Shown here: positions 9,748 to 21,208 of the stretch, piece after piece
Numbering within the stretch: the first letter of the stretch is position 1
How the letters are laid out: each line of letters begins with the position of its first letter
Source of the DNA: Sipunculus nudus
Taxonomy: Eukaryota > Annelida > Sipuncula > Golfingiida > Sipunculidae
DNA length: 64,000 bases
NCBI GenBank assembly: GCA_026874595.1
Contig: CM049316.1
Location: 31,169,339 to 31,233,338, forward strand
Direction: 5' to 3'
Position numbers and translations under genes: made by a program
The notes under the pieces: model-generated
What the model was told of the DNA's origin: nothing
Seen by the model: only the letters and a program-made list of their open reading frames with translations
The model's database searches: none

Positions 9748-12380
9748 TTTTCTAATTTTTACACAATTCATCTACATTGTTTTACCATTTCTGACATAAT
9801 TGGACTCTCTCAAAGTCCAATAATAAATTATTTCTCCAGAAAATGGTCTCAAAAAGCATTTATGAAGACATAATCCCATTGCTTACACTTTGCTTATTCT
9901 TTGCTTACGCCGAAATCAGTACGGGAATGAAACAATTTCCCAAAAATGCACACAGATATGAATCATAGGGAAGGAAAAGGGTTCTCTGGCTACACAACAG
10001 TGCCGGTCATTAAACATTAATATAAATATAAAGGGCAAAATTGTATAATCAAAATCACAAATGTATAATACTGCTACTTTCGAAAAGGCATTTATTGTTT
10101 TCTGGGTCTCAATTTTCTAATTTTAAACCAATTTACTTACAGTGTTTTACCATTTCTGACATAATTGGACTCCCGCAAAGTCCAATAATACATTATTTCT
10201 CCAGAAAATGGTCTCTAAAAGCATTTATGAAGACATAATCCCTTTGCGTACACATTGCTTACGCTTTGCTTATTCTTTGCTTACGGCGAAATCACCACAG
10301 AAATGAAACATTTTCCTAAAAATACACACTGATATGATCAATAGGACCCAAACGGGTTCTCTGACTACACAACAGTGCCGGTTATTAAAAACGAACATTA
10401 AAATAAACGGCAAAATCGTACAATCAAAATTATAAATGTATAATACTGCTACTCTCGAAAAGTCATTTATTGATTTCTGGGTCCCAATTATCTAATTTTA
10501 ACACAATTAACTTACAGTGTTTTACCATTTCTGACATAAATGGACTCCCTCAAAGTCCAATAATACATTATTTCTCCAGAAAATGGTTTCAAAAAGAATT
10601 TATAAAGACATAATCCCTTTGCTTATACTTTGCTTATTCTTTGCTTACGGCGAAATCACGACGGAAATGAAGCATTTTCCTAAAAATGGACACTGATATG
10701 ACAAATAGGAAAGTAAAAGGGTTCTCTGGCTACACAACAGTGCCGGTCATTAAACATTAATATAAAAATAAAGGGCAAAATTGTTTAATCAACATCACAA
10801 ATGTATAATACTGCTACTTTCTAAAAGGCATTTATTGTTTTCTGGGTCTCAATTTTCTAATTTTAAACCAATTTACTTACAGTGTTTTACCATTTCTGAC
10901 ATAATTGGACTCCCGCACAGTCCAATAATACATTATTTCTCCAGAAAATGGTCTCATAAAGCATTTATGAAGACATAATCCCTTTGCTTACACTTTGCTT
11001 ACGCTTTGCTTATTCTTTGCTTACGGCGAAATCACCACGGGAATGAAAAATGTAAACTGATACGACACTAAGGAAGCAAAAGGGTTCTGTGGCTACACAA
11101 CAGTGCCGGTCATTAAGTATAAATATAAAAATTAAAGGGCAAAATTGTACATTCAACCTCACAAATGTATAATACTGCTACTCTCGAAAAGTCATTTATT
11201 GATTTCTGGGTCCCAATTATCTAATTTTAACACAATTAATCTACAGTGTTTTACCATTTCTGACATAAATGGAGTCCCGCAAAGTCCAATAATACATTAT
11301 TTCTCCAGAAAATGGTCTCAAAAAGCATTTATGAAGACATAATCCCTTTGCTTACACTTTGCTTATACTTTGCTTTTTCTTTGCTTACGGCGAAATCACA
11401 ACGGAAATGAAACATTTTCCTAAAAATGCACACTAATATGACCCATAGGGAAGCAAAAGGGTTCTCTGGCTACACAACAGTGCCGGTCATTAAGCATAAA
11501 TATAAAAATAAAGGGCAAAATTGTACAATCAACCTCACTAATGTATAATACTGCTACTTTCGAAAAGGCATTTATTGTTTTCTGGGTCTCAATTTTCTAA
11601 TTTTAAACCAATTTACTTACAGTGTTTTACCATTTCTGACATAAATGGACTCCCGCAAAGTCCAAATAATACATTATTTCTCCAGAAAATGGTCTCAAAA
11701 AGCATTTATGAAGACATAATCCCTTTGCGTACACATTGCTTACGCTTTGCTTATTCTTTGCTTACGGCGAAATCACCAAGGGAATGAAACATTTGCCTAA
11801 AAATGTAAACTGATACGACACTAAGGAAGCAAAAGGGTTCTGTGGCTACACAACAGTGCCAGTTATTACACAGGAATATTAAAATAAAGGGGAAAATCGT
11901 AAAATCTACATCACAAATGTATAATACTACTACTTTTGAAAAGTCGTTTATTGATTTCTGGGTCCCAATTTTCTAATTTTAACACAATTCATCTACAGTG
12001 TTTTACCATTTCTGACATAAATGGAGTCCCGCAAAGTCCAATAATACATTATTTCTCCAGAAAATGGTCTCAAAAAGCATTTATGAAGACATAATTCCTT
12101 TGCTTACACTTTGCTTATACTTTGCTTTTTCTTTGCTTACGGCGAAATCACAACAGAAATGAAACTTTTTCCTAAAAATACACACTGATATGATCAATAG
12201 GACCCAAACGGTTTCTCTGGCTACACAACAGTGCCGGTTATTAAACACGAACATTAAAATAAACGGCAAAATCGTACAATCAAAATTATAAATGTATTAT
12301 ACTTCTACTTTCGAAAAGTCATTTATTGATTTCTGCGTCCCAATTTTCTAATTTTAACACAATTTACCTACAGTGTTTTA
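9748..12380 (+). repeat. Satellite family A, second direct block
   Basis: Direct orientation resumes mid-monomer at 9748. AAATG-type anchors at about 10,059, 10,434, 10,799, 11,163, 11,539, 11,915 and 12,290 give lengths of 375, 365, 364, 376, 376 and 375. The family A diagnostic boxes persist until the hybrid monomer at about 12,290-12,665. Lengths again cluster in two classes one subrepeat apart. Confidence 0.93.
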
Positions 12381-12665
12381 CCATTTCTGCCATTATTAGA
12401 CCCCCTTAAAGTCCAAAAATACATTAATTCTTCAGAAAATGGTGCCAAAAAGCAATTATGAAGGCATAATTCCTTTGCTTACCCTTTGCTAATGCTTTGC
12501 TTATTCATTGCTTATGGCAAAATCACAACGGAAATGGAGCATTTTCCTACAAATAAACACTGATATGACCCATAGGGAGATAGACGGGTCCTCTGTCTGC
12601 ACAGCAGTCCCAGTTAGTGAACATTAATATCAAAAGTAAGGGCAATATCGTTCAATCAAAACCAG
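12290..12665 (+). repeat. Hybrid monomer joining family A to family B
   Basis: The left third has family A features (CTACTTTCGAAAAGTC, a CCCAATTTTCTAATTTT box). From about 12,390 onward the monomer carries family B features (TTATTAGACCCCC, GGTGCCAAAAAGCAATTATG, AAATGGAGCATTTTCC, CACAGCAGTCCC). The switch therefore happens inside one monomer between about 12,310 and 12,400, as expected of an exchange in register. Confidence 0.8.
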
Positions 12666-12825
12666 AAATGTATAATTCTGCTACTTTAAAAAAGTCATTT
12701 ATTGATTCCTGGGACACATTTTCTAATTTTAAAAGAAATTACCTACAGTGTTTCACCATTTCTGACGTTATTAGACCCCCGCAAAATCTAAAAATACATT
12801 ATTGTCTTCAGAAAATGGTGCCAAA

Positions 12826-12856
12826 AAGCAATTATGAAGGCATAATCCCTTTGCTT
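12826..12856 (+). repeat. Conserved dyad in the satellite monomer (representative)
   Basis: Inner arms TTATG (12,832-12,836) and CATAA (12,841-12,845) flank a 4-nt loop. Outer arms AAGCAA (12,826-12,831) and TTGCTT (12,851-12,856) extend the symmetry with an unpaired TCCCT on one side. The inner dyad is present in nearly all monomers of both families. The outer left arm is AAGCAT in family A. Confidence 0.7.
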
Positions 12857-12892
12857 ACCCTTTGCTTATGCTCTGCTTATGCTTTGCTTACG
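12849..12892 (+). repeat. 11-bp subrepeat tract in the satellite monomer (representative)
   Basis: Four tandem units of the form CTTTGCTTAYN at 12,849-12,859, 12,860-12,870, 12,871-12,881 (one T to C change) and 12,882-12,892, ending in CGG. The same tract occurs in every complete monomer. Three-unit versions occur at about 6190-6222, 18,109-18,140 and 22,936-22,968, and those monomers are about 11 bp shorter. The unit length is close to one helical turn. Confidence 0.9.
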
Positions 12893-13399
12893 GCAAAATC
12901 ACAACGGAAATGGAGCATTTTCCTAAAAATAAACACTGATATGACCCATAGGGAGATAGACGGGTCCTCTGGCTGCACAGCGCTCGCGGTTAGTGAACAT
13001 TAATATCAAAAGTAAGGGCAATATCGTTCAATCAAAACCAGAAATGGATATTTCAGCTGTTTTTTTAAAAGTCATTTATTGATTTCTTGGAATCATTTTT
13101 CAATTTTTACACAATTTACCTACAGTGTTTTACCATTTCTGACATTATTAGAGCCCAGCGAAGTCTAAAAATACATTATTGTCTTCAGAAAATGGTGACA
13201 AAAAGCAATTATGAAGGCATAATCCCTTTGCTTACCCTCCGCTTATGCTTTGCTTATTCTTTGCTTACGGCAAAATCACAACGGAATGGAGCATTTTCCT
13301 AAAAATAAACACTGATATGACCCATAGGGAGATGGACGGGTTCTCTGACTGCACAGCAGTCCCGGTTAGTGAACATTAATATCAAAAGTAAGGGCAATA

Positions 13400-16300
13400 T
13401 CGTTCAATCAAAACCAGAAATGTATATTTCAGCTATTTTTATAAAAGTCATTTATTGATTTCTTGGACCCATTTTTCAATTTTAACACAATTTACCTACA
13501 GTGTTTTACTATTTCTGACATTATTAGAGCCCAGCGAAGTCTAAAAATACATTATTGTCTTCAGAAAATGGTGACAAAAAGCAATTATGAAGGCATAATC
13601 CCTTTGATTACACTTTGCTTATGCTTTGCTTATTCTTTCCTTACGGCAAAATCACAACAGAAATGCAGCATTTTCCTAAAAATACACACTGATATGACCA
13701 ATAGGGAGACAGACGGGTTCCCTGGCTACACAGCAGTCCCGGTTAGTGAACATTAATATAAAAAATAAGGGCAATATCTTCAATCAAAACCGCAAATGTA
13801 TATTTCAGCTATTTTTATAAAAGACTTTTATTGGTTTCTTGGACCCATTTTCCAATTTTAACACAATTTACCTACAGTGTTTTACCATTTCTGACATCAT
13901 TAGACCCCCGCAAAGTCCAAAAATACATTATTTCTTCAGAAAATGGTGCCAAAAAGCAATTATGAAGGCATAATCCCTTTGCTTAGACTTTGCTTATGCT
14001 TTGCTTATTCTTTACTTACGGCAAAATCACAACAGAAGTGGAGCATTTTTTCTAAAAATAAACACTGATATGACCCATAGGGAGATAGACGGGTGCTCTG
14101 ACTGCACAGCAGTCCCAGTTAGTGAACATTTATATCAAAAGTAAGGGCAATATCGTTCAATCAAAACCAGAAATGTATAATTCTGCTACTTTAAAAAAGT
14201 CATTTATTGTTTCCTGGGACACATTTTCTAATTTTAAAAGAATTTACCTACAGTGTTTCACCATTTCTGATGTTATTAGAGCCCCGCAAAGTCTAAAAAT
14301 ACATTATTTCTTAAGAAAATGGTACCAAAAAGCAATTATGAAGGCATAATCCCTTTGCTTACACTTTGCTTATGCTTTGCTTATTCTTTGCTTACGGCAA
14401 AATCACAACAGAAATGCAGCATTTTCCTAAAAATACATAATTATATTACCCATATGGAGACAAACGGGTTCCCTGGCTACACTGCAGTCCCGGTTAGTGA
14501 AGAGTAATATCAAAAGTAAAGGCAATATCGTTCAATAAAAACCGCAAATGTATAATTCTGCTACTTTAAAAAAGTCATTTATTGATTCCTGGGACCCATT
14601 TTCTAATTTTAACACAATTTACCTACAGTGTTTTACCATTTCTGACATTATAAGACCCCCGAAAAGTCCAAAAATACATTATTTCTTCAGAAAATGGTGC
14701 CAAAAAGAAATTATGAAGGCCTAATCCCTTTGCTTACACTTTGCTTATGCTTTGCTTATTCTTTGCTTACGGCAAAATCACAACGGAAATGGAGCATTTT
14801 CCTAAAAATAAACCCTGATATGACCCATAGGAAGATAGTCGGGTCCTCTGGCTGCACAGCGTTCCCGGTTAGTGAAGATTAATATCAAAAGTAAGGGCAA
14901 TATCGTTCAATGAAAATCAAAAATGTATAATTCTGCTACTTTAAAAAAGTCATTTATTGATTCCTTGGACCCATTTTCTACTTTTAACAGAATTTAAATA
15001 CAGTGTTTCACCATTTCTGACATTATTAGACCCCCGCAAAGTCCAAAAATACATTATTTTCTTCAGAAAATGGTGCCAAAAAGCAATTATGAAGGCATAA
15101 TCCCTTTGCTTACGCTTTGCTTATGCTTTGCTTTTTCTTTGCTTACGGCAAAATCACAACGGAAATGGAGCATTTTCCTAAAAATAAACACTGATATGAC
15201 CCATAGGGAGATAGACGGGTCCTCTGGCTGCACAGCTTTCCCGGTTAGTGAAGAGTAATATCAAAAGTTAGGGCAATATCGTTCAATCAAAACCAGAAAT
15301 GTATAATTCTGCTACTTTAAAAAAGTCATTTATTGATTCCTGGGACCCATTTTCTAATTTTAAAAGAATTTACCTACAGTGTTTCACCATTTCTAACATT
15401 ATTAGACCCCCGCAAAGCTCAAATATACATTATTTCTTCAGAAAATGGTGCCAAAAAGCAATTATGAATGCATAATCCCTTTGCTTACACTTTGCTAATG
15501 GTTCGCTTATTCTTTGCTTACGGCAAAATCACAACAGAAATGCAGCATTTTCCTAAAAATATATACTTATATTACCCATATGGAGACAACGGGTTCCCTG
15601 GCTACAGAGCAGTCCCGGTTAGTGAAGATTAATATCAAAAGTAAGGGCAATATCGTTCAATAAAAACCGCAAATGTATAATTCTGCTACTTTAAAAAAGC
15701 CATTTATTGTTTCCTGGGACACATTTTCTAATTTTTAAAGAATTTACCTACAGTGTTTCACCATTTCTGATGTTATTAGAGCCCCGCAAAGTCTAAAAAT
15801 ACATTATTTCTTAAGAAAATGGTACCAAAAAGCAATTATGAAGGCATAATCCCTTTGCTTACACTTTGCTTATGCTTTGCTTATTCTATGCTTACGGCAA
15901 AATCACAACAGAAATGCAGCATTTTCCTAAAAATACATACTTATATTACCCATATGGAGACAAACGGGTTCCCTGGCTACACTGCAGTCCCGGTTAGTGA
16001 AGAGTAATATCAAAAGTAAAGGCAATATCGTTCAATAAAAACCGCAAATGTATAATTCTGCTACTTTAAAAAAGTCATTTATTGATTCCTTGGACCCATT
16101 TTCTACTTTTAACAGAATTTAAATACAGTGTTTCACCATTTCTGACATTATTAGACCCCCGCAAAGTCCAAAAATACATTATTTTCTTCAGAAAATGGTG
16201 CCAAAAAGCAATTATGAAGGCATAATCCCTTTGCTTACGCTTTGCTTATGCTTTGCTTATTCTTTGCTTACGGCAAAATCACAACGGAAATGGAGCATTT
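13400..16300 (+). repeat. Segmental copy A of a long duplication (offset about 10,823)
   Basis: Landmarks at 13,753, 14,122, 14,319, 14,694 and 15,819 recur at 24,576, 24,945, 25,142, 25,517 and 26,643, offsets of 10,823 or 10,824. Inside the pair the offset falls to about 10,447 near 15,600/26,048, so one whole monomer is missing from the right-hand copy there, and it returns to about 10,823 after a different extra monomer at about 26,110-26,440. Confidence 0.75.
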
Positions 16301-16764
16301 TCCTAAAAATAAACACTGATATGACCCATAGGGAGACAGACGGGTCCTCTGTCTGCACAGCAGTCCCAGTTAGTGAACATTAATATCAAAAGTTAGGGCA
16401 ATATCGTTCAATCAAAACCAGAAATGTATAATTCTGCTACTTTAAGAAAGTCATTTATTGATTCCTGGGACACATTTTCTAATTTTTAAAGAATTTACCT
16501 ACAGTGTTTCACCATTTCTGACGTTATTAGAGCCCCGCAAAGTCTAAAAATACATTATTTCTTAAGAAAATGGTACCAAAAAGCAATTATGAAGGCATAA
16601 TCCCTTTTCTTAGACTTTGCTTATGCTTTGCTTATTCTTTGCTTACGGCAAAATCACAACAGAAATGCAGCATTTTCCTAAAAATACACACTTATATTAC
16701 CCATATGGAGACAAACGGGTTCCCTGGCTACACAGCAGTCCCGGTTAGTGAAGATTAATATCAA

Positions 16765-19700
16765 AAGTAAGGGCAATATCGTTCAATCAAAACCAGAAAT
16801 GTATAATTCTGCTACTTTAAAAAAAATCATTTATTTATTCCTGGGACCCATTTACTAATTTTAAAAGAATTTACCTATAGTGTTTCACCATTTCTGACGT
16901 TATTAGACCCCCGCAAAGTCTAAAAATACATTATTGTCTTCAGAAAATGGTGCCAAAAAGCAATTATGAAGGCATAATCCCTTTGCTTACCCTTTGCTTA
17001 TGCTTTGCTTATTCTTTGCTAACGGCAAAATCACAATGGAAATGGAGCATTTTCCTAAAAATAAACACTAATATGACCCATAGGGAGATAGACGGGTCCT
17101 CTGGCTGCACAGCGCTCCCGGTTAGTGAACATTAATATCAAAAGTAAGGGCAATATCGTTCAATCAAAACCAGAAATGTATATTTCAGCTGTTTTTATAA
17201 AAGTCATTTATTGATTTCTTGGACCCATTTTTCAATTTTAACACAATTTACCTACAGTGTTTCACCATTTCTAACATTATTAGACCCCCGCAAAGCTCAA
17301 ATATACATTATTTCTTCAGAAAATGGTGCCAAAAAGCAATTATGAAGGCATAATCCCTTTGCTTACACTTTGCTTATGGTTCGCTTATTCTTTGCTAACG
17401 GCAAAATCACAACAGAAATGCAGCATTTTCCTAAAAATATATACTTATATTACCCATATGGAGACAACGGGTTCCCTGGCTACACAGCAGTCCCGGTTAA
17501 TGAAGATTAATATCAAAAGTAAGGGGAATATCGTTCAATAAAAACCGCACATGTATAATTCTGCTACTTTAAAAAAGTCATTTATTGATTCCTGGGACCC
17601 ATTTTTTAATTTTTACAGAATTTAAATACAGTGTTTCACCATTTCTGACATTATTAGACCCCCGCAAAGCCCAAATATACCTTATTTCTTCAGAAAATGG
17701 TGCCAAAAAGCAATTTTGAAGGCATAATCCCTTTGCTTACACTTTGCTTATGCTTTGCTTATTCTTTGCTTACGGCAAAATCACAACAGAAATGCAGCAT
17801 TTTCCTAAAAATACAGACTGATATGTCCCATAGGGAGACATACGGGTCCCCTGGGTACACAGCAGTCTCCGTTAGTGAACATTAATATCAAAAATAAGGG
17901 CAATATCGTTCAATCAAAACCGCAAATGTATATTTCAGTTATTTCTATAACAGTCATTTATTGATTTCTGGGACCCATTTTTCAATTTTAACACAATTTA
18001 CCTACAGTGTTTTACTATTTCTGGCATTATAGAGCCCCGCGAAGTCTAAAAATACATTATTGTCTTCAGAAAATGGTGACAAAAAGCAATTATGAAGGCA
18101 TAATCCCTTTGATTACACTTTGCTTATTCTTTGCTTACGGCAAAATCACAACAAAAATGCAGCATTTTCCAAAAACTATATACTTATTTTACCCATATGG
18201 AGACAAACGGGTTCCCTGGCTACACAGCAGTCCCGGTTAGTGAAGATTAATATCAAAAGTAAGGGCAATATCGTTCAATAAAAACCGCACATGTATAATT
18301 CTGCTACTTTAAAAAAGTCATTTATTGATTCCTGGGATCCATTTTTTAATTTTAACAGAATTTAAATACAGTGTTTCACCATTTCTGACATTATTAGAGC
18401 CCCGCGAAGTCTAAAAATACATTATTGTCTTCAGAAAATGGTGACAAAAAGCAATTATGAAGGCATAATCCCTTTGATTACACTTTGCTTATTCATTGCT
18501 TACGGCAAAATCACAACAGAAATGCAGCATTTTCCTAAAAATACACACTGATATGGCCCATAGGGAGACAGACGGGTTCCCTGGCTACACAGCAGTCCCA
18601 GTTAGTGAACATTAATATCAAAAATAAGGGCAATATCGTTCAATCAAAACCGCAAATGTATATTTCAGCTATTTTTATAAAAGACTTTTATTGGTTTCTT
18701 GGACCCATTTTCCAATTTTAACACAATTTACCTACAGTGTTTTACCATTTCTGCCATTATTAGACCCCCTTAAAGTCCAAAAATACATTAATTCTTCAGA
18801 AAATGGTGCCAAAAAGCAATTATGAAGGAATAATCCCTTTGCTAATGCTTTGCTTATTCATTGCTTACGGCAAAATCACAACGGAAATGGAGCATTTTCC
18901 TACAAATAAACACTGATATGACCCATAGGGAGATAGACGGGTCCTCTGTCTGCACAGCAGTCCCAGTTAGTGAACATTAATATCAAAAGTAAGGGCAATA
19001 TCGTTCAATCAAAACCAGAAATGTATAATTCTGCTACTTTAAAAAAAATCATTTATTTATTCCTGGGACCCATTTACTAATTTTAAAAGAATTTACCTAT
19101 AGTGTTTCACCATTTCTGACGTTATTAGACCCCCGCAAAGTCTAAAAATACATTATTGTCTTCAGAAAATGGTGCCAAAAAGCAATTATGAAGGCATAAT
19201 CCCTTTGCTTACCCTTTGCTTATGCTTTGCTTATTCTTTGCTAACGGCAAAATCACAATGGAAATGGAGCATTTTCCTAAAAATAAACACTGATATGACC
19301 CATAGGGAGATAGACGGGTCCTCTGGCTGCACAGCGCTCCCGGTTAGTGAACATTAATATCAAAAGTAAGGGCAATATCGTTCAATCAAAACCAGAAATG
19401 TATATTTCAGCTGTTTTTATAAAAGTCATTTATTGATTTCTTGGACCCATTTTTCAATTTTAACACAATTTACCTACAGTGTTTCACCATTTCTAACATT
19501 ATTAGACCCCCGCAAAGCTCAAATATACATTATTTCTTCAGAAAATGGTGCCAAAAAGCAATTATGAAGGCATAATCCCTTTGCTTACACTTTGCTTATG
19601 GTTCGCTTATTCTTTGCTAACGGCAAAATCACAACAGAAATGCAGCATTTTCCTAAAAATATATACTTATATTACCCATATGGAGACAACGGGTTCCCTG

Positions 19701-21208
19701 GCTACACAGCAGTCCCGGTTAATGAAGATTAATATCAAAAGTAAGGGGAATATCGTTCAATAAAAACCGCACATGTATAATTCTGCTACTTTAAAAAAGT
19801 CATTTATTGATTCCTGGGACCCATTTTTTAATTTTTACAGAATTTAAATACAGTGTTTCACCATTTCTGACATTATTAGACCCCCGCAAAGCCCAAATAT
19901 ACCTTATTTCTTCAGAAAATGGTGCCAAAAAGCAATTTTGAAGGCATAATCCCTTTGCTTACACTTTGCTTATGCTTTGCTTATTCTTTGCTTACGGCAA
20001 AATCACAACAGAAATGCAGCATTTTCCTAAAAATACAGACTGATATGTCCCATAGGGAGACATACGGGTCCCCTGGCTACACAGCAGTCTCCGTTAGTGA
20101 ACATTAATATCAAAAATAAGGGCAATATCGTTCAATCATAACCGCAAATGTATATTTCAGCTATTTCTATAAAAGTCATTTATTGATTTCTGGGACCCAT
20201 TTTTCAATTTTAACACAATTTACCTACAGTGTTTTACTATTTCTGGCATTATAGAGCCCCGCGAAGTCTAAAAATACATTATTGTCTTCAGAAAATGGTG
20301 ACAAAAAGCAATTATGAAGGCATAATCCCTTTGATTACACTTTGCTTATTCTTTGCTTACGGCAAAATCACAACAAAAATGCAGCATTTTCCAAAAACTA
20401 TATACTTATTTTACCCATATGGAGACAAACGGGTTCCCTGGCTACACAGCAGTCCCGGTTAGTGAAGATTAATATCAAAAGTAAGGGCAATATCGTTCAA
20501 TAAAAACCGCACATGTATAATTCTGCTACTTTAAAAAAGTCATTTATTGATTCCTGGGATCCATTTTTTAATTTTAACAGAATTTAAATACAGTGTTTCA
20601 CCATTTCTGACATTATTAGAGCCCCGCGAAGTCTAAAAATACATTATTGTCTTCAGAAAATGGTGACAAAAAGCAATTATGAAGGCATAATCCCTTTGAT
20701 TACACTTTGCTTATTCATTGCTTACGGCAAAATCACAACAGAAATGCAGCATTTTCCTAAAAATACACACTGATATGGCCCATAGGGAGACAGACGGGTT
20801 CCCTGGCTACACAGCAGTCCCAGTTAGTGAACATTAATATCAAAAATAAGGGCAATATCGTTCAATCAAAACCGCAAATGTATATTTCAGCTATTTTTAT
20901 AAAAGACTTTTATTGGTTTCTTGGACCCATTTTCCAATTTTAACACAATTTACCTACAGTGTTTTACCATTTCTGCCATTATTAGACCCCCTTAAAGTCC
21001 AAAAATACATTAATTCTTCAGAAAATGGTGCCAAAAAGCAATTATGAAGGAATAATCCCTTTGCTAATGCTTTGCTTATTCATTGCTTACGGCAAAATCA
21101 CAACGGAAATGGAGCATTTTCCTACAAATAAACACTGATATGACCCATAGGGAGATAGACGGGTCCTCTGTCTGCACAGCAGTCCCAGTTAGTGAACATT
21201 AATATCAA
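16765..21208 (+). repeat. 6-monomer higher-order repeat, 2222 bp, two copies
   Basis: Copy 1 is about 16,765-18,986 and copy 2 about 18,987-21,208. Matching monomer landmarks at 16,947/19,169, 17,323/19,545, 17,697/19,919 and 18,007/20,229 are all exactly 2222 apart. Where I compared them base by base (about 17,850-18,000 against 20,072-20,222) I found only a few substitutions. Boundaries were set where the pre- and post-flanks stop matching and are good to about 30 bases. Confidence 0.9.

Noticed and set aside
12640-12670. RNA polymerase III B box (CGTTCAATC region), suggesting a SINE-derived satellite
   Set aside because: The last conserved C is absent in the common forms, and no convincing A box lies at the usual distance upstream.
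12880-12898. CENP-B box at the end of the subrepeat tract
   Set aside because: The string from ATTCTTTGC to ACGGCA in typical monomers matches about 6 of the 9 core positions of the known box, with mismatches at essential bases. One variant near 33,436 (TTCGTTGCTTACGGC) comes closer but is isolated.
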